A stretch of DNA of 64,000 bases, from the NCBI GenBank assembly GCA_028673005.1, contig CM054114.1, positions 125,083,307 to 125,147,306 on the forward strand. Direction: 5' to 3'. Below the pieces are notes generated by a model. It saw only the letters and a program-made list of their open reading frames with translations, had not been told where the DNA came from and did no database searches. This stretch comes from Tanypteryx hageni. Lineage: Eukaryota; Arthropoda; Insecta; Odonata; Petaluridae. Shown here piece after piece: positions 34,402-45,638 of this stretch. A program made the position numbers and the translations under genes. Within the stretch, counting starts at the first letter, position 1; each line of letters opens with the position of its first letter.

Positions 34402-35221
34402 CAGATTCAGTCTTTTTTATAACAAATTTGTCAATTTTTTAAATATTACTTTTTCAGTGATAAAAAATAAAGTCATTAAAAGTAACACAAGCAAAACCTG
34501 GGTCACTAACAAAATTCGATTGCTCTCTTCCTATCTTAAGGATTTAGCCATCTTTTGTAAATCTAGTGTTAACAATATACTAGAAGCTGATTACAATGCC
34601 TTAAAAAGGCATTACTGTCATCTACTTAATGGTGCAAAAAAGTCTTATAACCAAGGACTACTTAACTCCAAAAATAAATCTCAAGAAATCTGGAAAATTA
34701 TTAACAACTCTAAACTTCACAGTCCATCCAACTCCTCACTCAAAATTAAGGATCACCCAGGTATCATTATTTCTGACTTATCTCTATTAGCTTCTACTTT
34801 CAATGATCATTTTACTCATCTACACTCATGTTCACAACCTTCAGATCCAGCATATTATCTAAATATTCCAAACTTTTCCAAGTCACTATATCTCTCACCT
34901 TGCCTTGAAACTAAACTTAAACATATCATATATAATTCAGGTGCAAAATTTAGTTCTGGTATTGATGAAATAGTTTCTTATTTCTCACTGTTTCAAATCA
35001 CTCAAAGCAACTCTTCTGTTTCTTATAAATGATTCTCTGCAGTCTGGGGTTTTTCCTTCAATACCTACTCAAAAAGTCTAAAGTTGTCTCATTATATAAG
35101 AAAAAAGGAAGTGCTCAAGATATAAACTCTTATCGACCTATATCAATGCAAAATCAGTTTGCAAAAATTTTTGAGCAAGTGTTTTGCAAACTTTTAATTT
35201 CTTATCTCGAATCCTTCAAAC

Positions 35222-35563
35222 CAGTGGTCGGCAACCTACAGCCCACGGGCCACGTGCGACCCTAAAAAACGCTTTATGCGGCCAGCAAAGCTGTATTGAA
35301 AAAGAGATCGGGAAAGTTTCTTATGAGCAATATTATATTTTTTGAGTAAAATTATGGTACCAAAGCCTTTTCGGGTGAAGTTTTAACACCAGTAAATTAT
35401 GTAGACATGATTTAGTTCATATGAAATCACTGAATCTCTAAAAAAACTTCTGATTTATTCGTTCATCCGGCCCACCGAGGCTTTCTTGACTCCCAATGCG
35501 GCCCTCTGAAGCATTCACAAGTGCAAATGTGGCCCGCCAGGCAGAAAAGTTTGCCGACCCCTG
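35222..35563 (+). mobile_element. Mini-hAT, 342 bp, with exact 8-bp target duplication (orientation 1)
   Basis: CTTCAAAC (35214-35221) and CTTCAAAC (35564-35571) flank an element starting CAGTGGTCGGCAACCTACAG and ending GCAGAAAAGTTTGCCGACCC then CTG. The 8-bp duplication and CAGNGG...CC(A/C)CTG ends are hAT hallmarks. It sits inside the LINE RT between RT motifs 2 and A. It is the same family as 51075-51410, which is inverted. Confidence 0.95.
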
Positions 35564-35836
35564 CTTCAAACTGTTAGCTCCATGCCAAAATGGCTCCCGG
35601 CAAAACAAGTCAATGACAACCACCTCATATGAAACAATCAATACTATACTTGCTGCTCTAGACAACAAAATGGAACCTTTTGCAATGCTTTTTGATTTCT
35701 CCAAAGCCTTTCAGAATGTTAATCTTAGATTAGGTACTGTTAAACAAACTTGATAGGTATGGAATAAGAGGCTTGCCTAAAACTGGATTAAGTCCTATTT
35801 GCATTACAGGATACAGCATGTCATCATTAACCATAA

Positions 35837-36201
35837 AGGCTGGTTCACACTGGAGGGACAGTCGCATCAGGGTTGCATCAAGGGCTTTATTAGGGAGAGG
35901 ACTATTATAGTAGAGACCATTCACATTTGTAGGTCGCGGGACAATTGCATCCCTACCCCCACATACAGTATGACATAGTTTATGGATGCTCCTAACTAGC
36001 AGAAAGGCTAGGACATGAAGGGGCTTGGGACAAAAATTGCCTCGTCAAGCAACCCAAGGGGTTCGTACCGACGCCTGTGTCCTCTCCTGCAAGTGTGAAT
36101 GCCTTTGGGACTTCTTCATAGAAACCCTATTGAAAATAGGATTTTTATATTTTGGTCTAAAATGTCCCAACTGCGACTGTCCCTTCAGTGTGAACCAGCC
36201 T
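35837..36201. mobile_element. PIF/Harbinger-like MITE, 365 bp, TAA target duplication
   Basis: The left end AAGGCTGGTTCACACTGGAG and the right end, whose inverse begins AAGGCTGGTTCACACTGAAG, agree over about 31 bp including GGGACAGTCGCA. TAA lies directly outside each end (35834-35836 and 36202-36204). A three-base TWA duplication points to PIF/Harbinger. The element is inserted within the LINE reverse transcriptase just before its PQGS box. Confidence 0.85.
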
Positions 36202-36433
36202 TAAAGGTAACAAATACACTTCTTCTGGAAAAACAGTTTCCAAAGGTGTTCCATAAGGGTCAATCCTTGGTCTTGTACTTATCTTATTAAACATTAATGA
36301 TTTACCATACAATTTCTACAAAATCAATGCTGATGACATGAATATCTTACTCTCAGTCCACAATTTTGATAACCTTTTAAACAGTAGTACAATAGTTACT
36401 CAAAATCTAACCGATTGGTGTCAGAACAATTTT

Positions 36434-36772
36434 CCTGCCCCCCATCTCCGACACTGGGAACTAGCACATATCCATCTTCTCGACTCTTTCTCTCCGCCTG
36501 GCCTCAACTTCCGCTAACCCTATTAGCCCCCTTACAATGTCTCCTTGTTACATTGTAGTTATTCGCACTTTCCCTTACCACACTCCCTCTTTATTGGCTA
36601 TCCACCCCTTCTACTCCCCACCTCCTCCAATCATCAACCTTCCCACACCACCCTGTCATTCCCCTCCCAGTGTGTCACTTTACGTTACTCTTTCGCTGAA
36701 GAAGGGCATAGGCCCGATAAGCTTGAGTGTTTTTTGTATTTTTGTGTTCGTGTGTTTCACGTGTCTCTAGAT
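36434..36772 (+). mobile_element. Penelope-like element (PLE) 3' end, 5'-truncated
   Basis: It starts inside the end of the GIY-YIG frame (HLRHWELAHIHLLDSFSPPG then LNFR and a stop at about 36516). It continues through a C-rich 3' untranslated part to GCTGAAGAAGGGCATAGGCC and CACGTGTCTCT. The same sequences end the PLEs at 57.4 kb (+) and 58.5 kb (-). It joins the LINE directly at 36433 and RTE-like sequence at 36773. Confidence 0.85.
36696..36719 (+). other. CTGAAGA-hairpin-GATA motif (ribozyme-like) in PLE 3' end
   Basis: CTGAAGA, then A, GGGC-ATAG-GCCC hairpin, then GATA. One of six copies in the window; see the finding on stem covariation. Confidence 0.4.
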
Positions 36773-36945
36773 GGGAAAAGGGAAAGAGGTAGGAAAAGTT
36801 TTCAGCTGATAGACGATTTGAAAGGGAAAGAGAGTTATCAAGATATAAAGAGGAAAGCGGAAAATAGGAGTATATGGAGAACCAGGTTTAACCAAGAATA
36901 ATCACAGACCTGTCTACGGACAGACTACCTATGATGATGATGATA
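36773..36945 (+). pseudogene. C-terminal tail of a second LINE (RTE-like)
   Basis: GKRERGRKSFQLIDDLKGKE then SYQDIKRKAENRSIWR resembles the GRRR.Q.IDDL....Y..LKR.A.DR..W ending found in several insect LINE polyproteins. It is followed by a (TGA)n-like tail. Only about 40 codons are present. Confidence 0.55.
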
Positions 36946-36963
36946 TATATATCTTTATATATA

Positions 36964-37934
36964 ATATAAAACCTAAGGTATTTCTAGAAGTGCTACAGAG
37001 CTGAATATGAATATAGGTCATTGGTTATAACCTCTGGAAAAAATCTGAAATTTCAGAAAAAGTTATATTTAAGGGGTGTTTTTGACCCCAAAGTCCAATT
37101 TTAAACCCTGTATTTGTACAAAAACATCCTCACTTGGACCAAGAATAATGGGACTTTGTTTATCATTATATAAAGTTATATTTAAGCGGTGTTTTTGTCC
37201 CAAAAGTCCAATTTTAAACATCATAAGAAAAGCATTGAAAACTGTGCAGGGCTATATAAAATTGTTTTTTAAATTATTTAAAATTAAGTTACAAAGTCAG
37301 GACATGCGCTATACTGTGGAAAGAAGAATAAAGTTTATTTTTCTTGAAGACAGAATTCAAATCCATGCTGAATTTGCATAAAAATTTCATTTTAATCATA
37401 AATTAATGAAATGTTTTTCAGTCTTCAACAATGGAAAATATTAACTACCATAGCAGCAACTGCAATGGCTTTCAATGGGAATTGATATTCCATACTTTAA
37501 GAGCATTGATTTAATGCTTATACTGCATTATAATCCATTTGATTTCAGCCAACGACGTATACATATCATAACGTGATAATTTTAAATTAATTTTTCATCC
37601 GGATACGTACTAAAAGGCACGGATGATGACACCATAATCATAACACACAAAATATCCTAATTTTGACATAAATTTTGGTGTAACATATAGGCTATTGTCT
37701 TAATGTTGTTTATAGTTATTGCTTTAAAAGGGTGATCTGAGCCATGAAACTTGAAATTCGAAAACTTGGACATAAGCCGATCGCCAGAGTAGGTATTTAG
37801 AAATTCCGGATAGATGCCTTAATTTCTGGGAAAACGAAAACTATTATCTTATTTAAATGGGCTCTGCATAGTTCAAATGCTGTCACGTTGGTTTATATAT
37901 GAGTTTATATCTTGATGTATGGTGATTTTTTAAG
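36964..37934 (+). repeat. Repeat family D, copy 1 (with internal tandem duplication)
   Basis: It aligns end to end with 48455-49300: ATATAAAACCTAAGGTA, TGCTACAGAGCTGAA, GGGGTGTTTTTGACCCCAA, AAATCCATGCTGAATTTGC, CAACGACGTATACATATCA, GATCGCCAGAG and ATGGTGATTTTTTAAG occur in the same order. Copy 1 has a roughly 116-bp tandem duplication: the TTATATTTAAG(G/C)GGTGTTTTTG block occurs at 37058 and 37174. No coding sequence. Class unknown. Confidence 0.85.
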
Positions 37935-38689
37935 CACAACTCGTATAACAACTCCCACAAGAGCTGAAAATGTCCATGAGCTTGCCAAATTTTAAAAATA
38001 TACTTAAAGCCTTTCTGCTCAGTAAACATTAGTATAGTATTAATGAGTTCCTTAGTGATGCTTGATTTTCATCTCTATCTCACTTTGAATTTTATTATTT
38101 TATATGAGCTTGTAACTATATTTTGCTATTTTATCTGTATTTGTATGTATAATTTGTGTGCCAATTTTCTCTTGTGCCTTTTACAGACGTGTCCTATATC
38201 ATATTCTGATCTCTGGACCAATGAACTATTATTATTATTGTTATACCTTTGAATTTCACAGCTTTATTATTATTATTATTATTATGCTTCATGTTCATTT
38301 TTTGCACTTTTAAAGATTTTATGTATTCTTTGCAGATCCTCATTAAATTTACAGTTTTGTTTAGGGGAATTTAAGGAAGGGTTAATCTGAAAAATATTTT
38401 ATATGGTAAATTAAGATATGAAATTCACCATAATTAAAGAAAATATGGTGCACAACTGTGATGGTCTTAGTGGTGTTGATCACAATCCTGTTTTTGCTGT
38501 ACCACTCACAGACTGTGTCCAGCACTCTTTGAAGGCTCTGTATCCAGGCTCTGTATAATTTTTTCGGTTCAGTGGGTTTTTCTAGACTTTTAAAGAAATA
38601 AAATACAATGTGAAATTTTGGAGAAAATTTTCACTTTTCTGATTCATTGATATAATATTTTTATCATTAGATACTTTGTTATACAATAG
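37935..38689. other. Non-coding, with (TTA)n microsatellite at 38226-38288
   Basis: AT-rich sequence. Two short TTA-repeat runs flank 38240-38270. Nothing else is recognised. Confidence 0.6.
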
Positions 38690-39745
38690 GGTGATCAGAT
38701 TTTAAAAATGAAAAAACGGCCGACAAGTAAATTTTATTCAATGAAACAATTTGTTCAAAAGCATAATTCCAACAGGGACTAAATAGAAATTTAGATTAAA
38801 AATCCTGAAATATAGATGGATGAACAACAAATTAGGTAATTTGCTTTTTAAATATTTATTAAGTTTTATTGCAATTAATTTGCAGCTGATGTTGAAGGGG
38901 TTGGTTATGAAGCTGGTAAGAGAATTGATGATTCATCCTCTTGCGCCGACATTTTTCACTTTGTGGACGAAGATATTTCTTGCAGTAATTTGGGCAGTGG
39001 CGTAGCTAGGTTCTCCTTTGCCCAGGGGCAAGTCACAGAGATGCACCCCCCTCCCTTTGCTCCCTGTGCAATTTTCCAAACAAATGTAATGTGGGGAATA
39101 TGATGGAATCCCAAGCATACCATACTAGCATTTTAATTTGGCATATATTATAATATTATTATTGTTTATAAACAGAAACATTAATTTTCGATCCATGAGT
39201 TTGTGCCTCTTCAGCCCTGCGCCTGGGGGCAACTGCCCCCCTCTGCTCCCCTCTCGCTACACCACTGAAATTGGGAATTTGAAAGCAAATTGTAAAAGTT
39301 GTTGCACGAAAGTCCTGAAAATGAGTTTTTGTCACTATAACTGCTTTGATCTTTCCAATGAGGTAAGAGTTCTTTTTGTCTGTCCACAGAGCATTTGTGA
39401 TAAAAAACACTTTCTATAGCTGAACTTGTGCCGGGAATAGCTAAAGCAAATTCCAAAATCATTTGAATGTATTTAACAAAATTCTTTCACCTTGCACAAA
39501 CCATTGTTCAACAGTTTCAGTTAAAGTCATGTTCCATTCGGCAATTTTGCTTATACTGATATTGATAACATGGTGGTATTCATTAAAAAGCTCGTCTTCG
39601 TCTATAACTTTCATGATATGTGTAGGATTAATTTTTCATGTAAGTTTGTATATTAAATGGCACTCTAGAAAAAATGGGCATCCTGTTTTAACTTTATTGG
39701 GATAATGGGACATAACTAAAAAACGGGATGCATGGTCACCACATT
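38690..39745 (-). pseudogene. hAT transposase C-terminal relic, deleted element
   Basis: Minus-strand pieces: DEDELFNEYHHVIN and TVEQWFVQG (about 39610-39480), then MILEFALAIPGTSSAIESVF and, one frame over, FITNALWTDKKNSYL and IKAVIVTKTHFQ. These match the FALAIPGT.A..ERVFS...ALWTDEKNR block of hAT dimerisation regions. A mini-hAT (38995-39267) is inserted downstream of this block. Possible terminal repeats are AGGGTGATCAGATTTT (38690) and the inverse of GCATGGTCACCACA (to 39745). No clean 8-bp duplication is seen. Frameshifts and internal deletion make it inactive. Confidence 0.7.
38995..39267. mobile_element. Mini-hAT, 273 bp, nested in the hAT relic
   Basis: It starts CAGTGGCGTAGCTAGGTTCT and ends CTCTCGCTACACCACTG. 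The flanks AATTTGGG (38987-38994) and AAATTGGG (39268-39275) are an 8-bp duplication with one mismatch. The interior is C-rich and non-coding. Its ends resemble the right end of the ZMYM1-like hAT at 31521, so that element type is a plausible transposase source. Confidence 0.9.
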
Positions 39746-39939
39746 TTAACATATATGTTTTCATCATTAAACATCTCCCTATTACATACATATATACTTA
39801 TAAACTTTTCAATATTAATTTGATAAAAAATAGGAACCTGAAATTAACTATTTTTATTAAAGGTACAAAATTTTAATCATATTTCTCATGAACTGATCTC
39901 CAAGAGATCTTTCTCTAAAAGGATCCAGCCATAAAATTC

Positions 39940-40666
39940 TTTTCATTTCATGTGTGTATTGTGTATTGTTCTGATCCCTCTTTTGGAGAGAATCCTGGCT
40001 ATTTTTCCTGACAGCGTTGAAGTATAAGGGAGACATGCCGTGGCTTTCGGTTTTTCCTTCTGGGTCCCTTCAGAATTTCCAGTTTTTTGAATGGCCCTTT
40101 TCAGGGCCCGTCAACTTCCTTGGCGCTGTAGCCGTTTTGTTGGAGCATCCTTCGGAGGTGTTTCTTCTCTGCCGGTAGGCTCTCTTGGTCCAAGATGGCA
40201 TGGGCTCGATGCGCCAGGGATTTTACCACTGCTCTTCGTTGAGCCGGGTGGTGGTGGCTCTCGTTGCTGAGGTAGTGGCCTGTGTGGGTCAGCTTCCTAT
40301 AGACGTTGTGTCCCAAGCTCCCATCAGTATGGCATTGAACGAGGATGTCCAAAAAGGGGAGACTCCCATTCTTCTCCTCCTTTATCATGAACTGGATATT
40401 AGGGTGTTGGCTGTTGAGATGGTTCAAAAAGTCTGGTAGGGTCTCGCGTCCGTGGGGCCATATGGCAAATGTGTCACATCCACATAGTGGTAAAAGCACT
40501 TGGGGCGTAATGTGGCCGAACTGAGGGCCTCGACCTCAAATTCCTGCATGTAGTAATCAGCTACTGCTGGTAAGAGGGGTGACCCCATGGCTGCGCTGTC
40601 CATTTGTTCGTAAAATACAACTATATAACATATATTGTCATATTTTATGCATTTTGTACCTTTCAA
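39940..40666 (-). pseudogene. Penelope-like reverse transcriptase, second PLE lineage
   Basis: Read on minus: GSPLLPAVADYYMQEFEVEA (the GSP.SP..A..YME.FE box), YHYVDVTHL where the catalytic YVDD has become YVDV, then in another frame IWPHGRETLPDFLNHLNSQH, PNIQFMIKEEKNGSLPFLDI and THTGHYLSNESHHHPAQRRA. The sequence ends with ACLPYTSTLSGKIARILSKR near 40040-39975. The order and motifs fit the palm and thumb of Penelope/Poseidon-type RTs, distinct from the PLE at 58-60 kb. It has a frameshift and a lost catalytic Asp, with no endonuclease part. Confidence 0.85.
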
Positions 40667-41421
40667 ACCAAATTTTGAAAAAAATATATGCCAAGTGGAA
40701 GTTATTGATTTTCTGACATGGCAAGAAATATCTTTCTGCTCGAGTTATGGTTCATTTACAAACAAAGAATTGAAGATAGATAAGCTATTATACAAGCGAT
40801 ATATTTTGGAATACAGCTTTTGTGTAGAGTATGACCGGAATTACACCAGGTTTCATGCAATTAAAATATTAATAACAGGATACCCCGTAAGAAAATGTAG
40901 AAGTGGTGGGGATTTCCATGTTTCGTAACAGCAGATCATCAGCTGATTATGTGGCTGAAATTATTGACAATTCTGTAACTGAAAATTAATGGAATTGCAT
41001 GCCGTTTAGTGTCAAATCAATCAGCAAATCACAAGGACATTGTTTACGATATTTGTTTTTAGCTACTGTGTTGAAGATAGAAATATTATAATTTTAGTAA
41101 TTAATAGTCCACTTGTGAGTCATCGAGCATGACTTACCAGGCAACCACCATGAGGCTCGTTTGGGCATGAAGGGGACGATGCGAAGAAAAGGATTAGTGG
41201 AAGAAGGAAGGGTCATCTACCTGCTCTCTGCCTTAACTTAACTTGTCCGCAACTATAGCAGACTTGCTGTGAAGGTCATCTCAGATGACTCATCTGCTTT
41301 AGGAATGACAGACAGAGTGATGCAACTAGGGTAGGGGGAGATTGCAGTAACATAATGACTTGGTTTTTCCCTCTCTAAGTGACTTGGAAGATTTCATTGT
41401 GTCACCTCAGTCTCACATTGT
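40667..41421. other. Non-coding, no recognised feature
   Basis: AT-rich sequence upstream of the hAT at 41422. A TAGGGTAGGGGG motif near 41328 might be its left terminus. Confidence 0.4.
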
Positions 41422-42929
41422 GTGTCACAACAGTCTCAGCTAAAGAGGCCTAAAGCAAAGCCTTCAAAAAATACTAAGTTAAGAGAATTTGTACAGGAGT
41501 TTGGAGAGCAACATTTTAGTAAAGATGGTGAGATATTATTTTGTAAAGTGTGCAAAGTAAAAGTTGCTGCTGAGAAGCAGTTTAATGTGCAACAACACTG
41601 CAGCACCTCAAAACACAAGAGCAGTGTGGCTCAAAATTCTGCATTAGAGAACCGGCAACAACTACTGTTCCAGAAGAAATTGACATCGTCCATGCCAAGC
41701 AAAACATCAGAGTTTTCCAAGGACCTGTGTGAGATGATGATGTCTTCTAATATCCCTTTGCATAAACTCAATAACCAGCATTTAAGGAAGCTTCTAGAGA
41801 GGCACACCAATCAGCACATCCCCAGTGAAACAACGCTATGGAAAAACTACGTGACTGCTTGTTACCAAGATATTTTAAATAACATAAGATCTTGCATTGC
41901 CGACAACAAGATATGGATTTTCATTAATGAAACCGACGTTGAACAGAGGTACATAGCTAATGTTGTTGTTGGAATTTTAAGAGAAGACCAACCTGGAGAA
42001 ACATTTCTCCTTTCTTGTGAAGTGTTGGAGAGGGCTAACCACTCAACCATTGCTGTGCTCTTCGACAGTGCTATGAACCTCCTGTGGCCAGATGGGGTGA
42101 AGAGAGAATATGTTCTTCTGCTAGTAACAGATTCAACTCCATACATGGTGAAGGCGGCCAAAGGTCTGAAGATGCTGTATCCAAAAATGGTGCACCTAAC
42201 TTGCATTGCATAGGGTAGCTGAAGAAATTCGTGAGAACTATCCTGAGGTGGACAAGCTAATTTCTAATGTGAAAAAAATATTCATCAAAGCCCCACTATG
42301 AGTGCAGAAATTCAGTGCATCTGCCTCTAGAACCTGTCCTCACACATTGGGGAACCTGGCTCAAAGAAGCAGTTTATTACTGCATCAACTACAGTGAAAT
42401 TGAGAAAGTTGTTAGTAGTTTCAGCGACTACGAAGCTTCCTTGATCAAAGTTGCTAAGTCGCTGTATTCAAGCAACACTTTGTCTGGAAACCTCGCCTAT
42501 ATCAAGTCCAACTTCAGCAAACTAGCAACAACAATCACTCAACTTGAAACAATGGGTGTAGAACTCTGTCGGGGTCTTGAACTTGTGAAAAATGTTGAGA
42601 GTGAGTTAAATGTAGCCCATGGCATGGTAGGTGACAATGTGTTGGCAAAACTACAAAGTGTACTCCATCAAAATGAAGGATATTCAATAATCTGCAAGAT
42701 TAGTGACATTCTTAGTGGTAAGCAGGCAACATTCGAGGAAGACGACCCAGAACTTAGTAGCAATGATTTCACATTTTTCAAATATGCCCCAATTACTTCC
42801 TGTGATGTGGAAAGGAGTTTTCCCCATTATAAAACCATGTTAAGTGACAATCGGAGATCATTTTTGTTTGAAAACTTCAAAATGTATGTAATTGTTTACT
42901 GTAAATCTGTGAACGACAGTGACGACTGA
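41422..42929 (+). pseudogene. hAT transposase with N-terminal C2H2/BED-like finger (CGGBP1-related), broken
   Basis: The first frame (41422-42213) begins with a finger: C41-x2-C44-x14-H59-x5-H65 (ILFCKVCKVK ... QQHCSTSKH), as in CGGBP1 and related hAT-derived proteins. KLREFVQEFGEQHFSKDGEI before it is typical. The RNase H-like core follows (IWIFINETDVEQRY, VTDSTPYMVKAAKGLKML). A stop at 42211-42213 and a shift separate it from 42315-42929. That part ends with FTFFKYAPITSCDVERSF, YKTMLSDNRRSFLFENF and KMYVIVYCKS, the hAT C-terminal dimerisation block. The two parts read almost cleanly, so the copy is relatively young. Right-end sequence GGTCATAAACAACCTTGCCC (about 43268-43287) may be the terminus. 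Confidence 0.88.
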
Positions 42930-43289
42930 ACATGATACTCTAGGTCCCATTATGTATAATTTATTTTTCTGTAGCCAATCAGCATGGAAACAATTATATG
43001 GTCAGTAAATAAAGTGCGATCTTATTCATTTGAAATATTGTGTTGAATTTTTTTAAGTAGTCAGTACAATTTAGCCTTAAACTAAAGTAAAATGCTATAA
43101 ATGAGGCCAAGTTTATTTTTCGATTACACCTTGATATTTGGGACTTAATCAGTCAGATTTTTTTAATAAATAAAGCTCAATGATTTTTTTACATTATGTT
43201 GGAGATTGTAGGTCATATTTTGTAATTTTAAAAGTCATAAATGCTTGCATATTTGCATGATTTTTAGGTCATAAACAACCTTGCCCTAC
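42930..43289. other. 3' sequence of the hAT element
   Basis: AT-rich. It ends near AACCTTGCCCTAC, a plausible hAT terminus. Nothing else is recognised. Confidence 0.4.
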
Positions 43290-43800
43290 TCATCACTGTG
43301 TTAATGCCTCCTGTTGGTTAAGTGAGTTGGGATAAATTAACTCTTTCATGGCTGTTGTGTGATATGTTTTCCACTAAATTATGCACATCATATCAGGCAA
43401 TAATTATTTGTACATTTCATATGCTGAATGATAATTTTGTTTAACACGTTAGGATTTTGACTTTTCTAATCTTTTTTGAGTATAGATTCTTTTAATTTGT
43501 CATAAATTACTTAATTATATTCAAATATTTAATGAAATACTCAAGTTTTTATTTATCTATTTAACCATTTTGTCAATCACAATTCTCAAAATATCCATTT
43601 AAAAAATGTTTTGTAATGCTAGTTCATTGGTGTATATAGTTAGAACATTTTTAGCATTCAAAGGTATTCATAATTATTGATCAATTTGAATAATGAAAAT
43701 GATTTGCTTTGCTAAATTTACCTAAAATTAATGATGTGGCCATGAAAGAGTTAAGCCATGTACTGTGTGAATGGTGAGCTAATAATGCTAATGCATTGCC
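43290..43800 (+). repeat. Repeat family A, copy 2, containing a TTAA-flanked MITE (43337-43754)
   Basis: It aligns with 22370-22960. Here both TTAA borders are intact: TTAACTCTTTCATGGC at 43337 and GGCCATGAAAGAGTTAA ending 43754. This gives a 418-bp piggyBac-type MITE inside the longer repeat. No coding sequence. Confidence 0.7.
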
Positions 43801-43949
43801 CATTAACTTGGTATTGCCATTCCCATTGTTTCCGAGGAACATAATCCATGCAAACAACAAGGGTTTACTGTACATGCTTGAAGTAAACAAAATCTTGGTC
43901 ATCCGAAAATTATTGAGTAATAATATTTTTTCAAAATTCTGTAAAAAAT

Positions 43950-44440
43950 AAACAAGTTTTATGGTATATGTATTTATTTAATGAATTCACCAACATTTTC
44001 AATTTTTCCACTTTCTTTAAGGTGTTCACACTTGATACCCAGCCATAATGGATCAAGTTGAACAGAACAAGAGAATGTGCATGGTGTTAAGAGTTCTGCT
44101 GTGCTGCACCCAGAATATAGGCAGGGTGTGAGAGTAGAGAAGAGTTTTTGGCTGGAGGATATGGGGGTAAGGGAGGTTTTTACCTAGCTGTTACAAATTC
44201 TAGTTTGTTCACAACAGCAGACAACAGTGGTTATTAGAATGGGATATTCATTAAGAACTGTTATATCTGGATTAAACAACCTTTCTTAATTTATAATTGC
44301 TCTTAACCAGTTAATTCATTAAACTTGTTAAAGAAACGGAAATACAGTGCAACCTCAAAAACATGTTTTGTAACTGGGCATTACTAATTTTGTTGTTTTG
44401 GATGCACAAGTATGTATTTCTTATAATATAAAGCACTAGC
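43950..44440 (+). repeat. Repeat family C, copy 3
   Basis: Matches the reverse complement of 25400-25870 and part of 24180-24430. Family A lies directly upstream, the same order as in the 22.4-24.4 kb region, which suggests an old segmental duplication. Confidence 0.65.
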
Positions 44441-45638
44441 TGAAATAACCCGGCGTTGCTCGGGTTTTTAAATCAAAACAAAAAATATTGAGGAAGATTT
44501 GAGAATAAAATCAAGTAATGAAACCAGGTTAATTTTTATTGTAGTGCTTAATGATGTGCAATATTTCTTGTATTCCCAAATTTTGCCCAAATAAATAAAT
44601 TTTCCTGCATTTTTATGGATAAATTTGATGACGATTTTTTTATCAAATAATCATAATAAACAATCGATGGAATCACTTTTAAAATATAGTTATTTCACTC
44701 AAATTAAGTTCCAGTGGAAGAAACTGCATGGCATTTGGACAATAATTGGAATATAAATCCTGTATTTTTACATTGTTCTGGTCTACTTATATGATATAAT
44801 TTTTTCAATATTTTGAAACAACTTTCATGATGAAGAGTGGAATGGCTGATGGTGTGTACAGCCTTTTGGAATTGAATAAATAATTAAAAAAAGAAAAGTT
44901 GCACTTATAAATGCTAATACAACAGGCATCTTGGAGAATTAAATATTTGGTTACTAAATTCATGGAGAAAGGGTAAGAGTCCTAAGCTCGCAAGTCCTGA
45001 ATCTTTCAAATACCAAGCATCTCATTCACTCTTCAGTGCTAATTCAAAAACTCTTTTAAGCAAATTAATCATTGAGTATGGATTTGTTAGTATGAATAAG
45101 TACCATATTTAATGTTCTTGATATGGACAACTGTTTAATGATAATAAAATGTATTATGATTGTTTTCTATGGATACAGGGATGTAACTTGCATTCCAACT
45201 GCCGGGGCATTTTTAAGACTTCAGACTACTTGGTGAAATATTCTTAGATTGTTTGTACTGATCAGCTATGAAAATTGAAATTCTCATTTTAAAATTTTTT
45301 TAATTTAAATTTATGTAACTAATTTATTTTAGCATAAAATGCTGAATGTGCAATTAGAAGAAGAATTATTTAATGACCGCAATTACAATGGTTACGATCA
45401 CAAAGGAAAGGTTCTGAACAAGAATCAAAATGCAGGTCATGCCATCCATAAATTACTTGTTATTACCTTGGGGCCTGTAATATAAGAGGCCCATCAGTGT
45501 GTTGCACTGATTAGACCTATGTTAAAAACACCTGTTCAACTGTGAGGGAGGAGGGGAGACAGGATGTGTCAAGATATTATATTTGGAAGGGCACACAAAA
45601 ATTTAAAATAAAAATTAAATCAAAATAATAATGCATAA

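Larger units (their letters stand above)
34440..36433 (+). mobile_element. LINE (CR1/Jockey-like) with two nested MITEs
   Basis: Non-LTR reverse transcriptase sequence, 5'-truncated. It is interrupted by a mini-hAT at 35222-35563 and a TAA-flanked MITE at 35837-36201, and cut off at 36434 by a Penelope-like 3' end. Removing the nested elements brings the RT motifs into register. Confidence 0.85.
34457..36433 (+). pseudogene. LINE reverse transcriptase, broken
   Basis: Order of motifs: KTWVTNKIRLLSSYLKDL and SYNQGLLNSKNKSQEIWKII (endonuclease-RT linker); KVVSLYKKKGSAQDINSYRP (RT motifs 1-2, about 35071); after the mini-hAT, QNGSRQNKSMTTTSYE and MLFDFSKAFQNVN (motif A, with the first catalytic Asp of F.FSKAF); after the second MITE, VP then a stop where the Gln of PQGS is expected, GSILGLVLILLNINDL, and INADDMNILL (motif C, where F/YADD has become NADD). 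Stops and frameshifts are few, so the copy is moderately old. RT primes on nicked target DNA in the nucleus. This copy is inactive. Confidence 0.85.
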
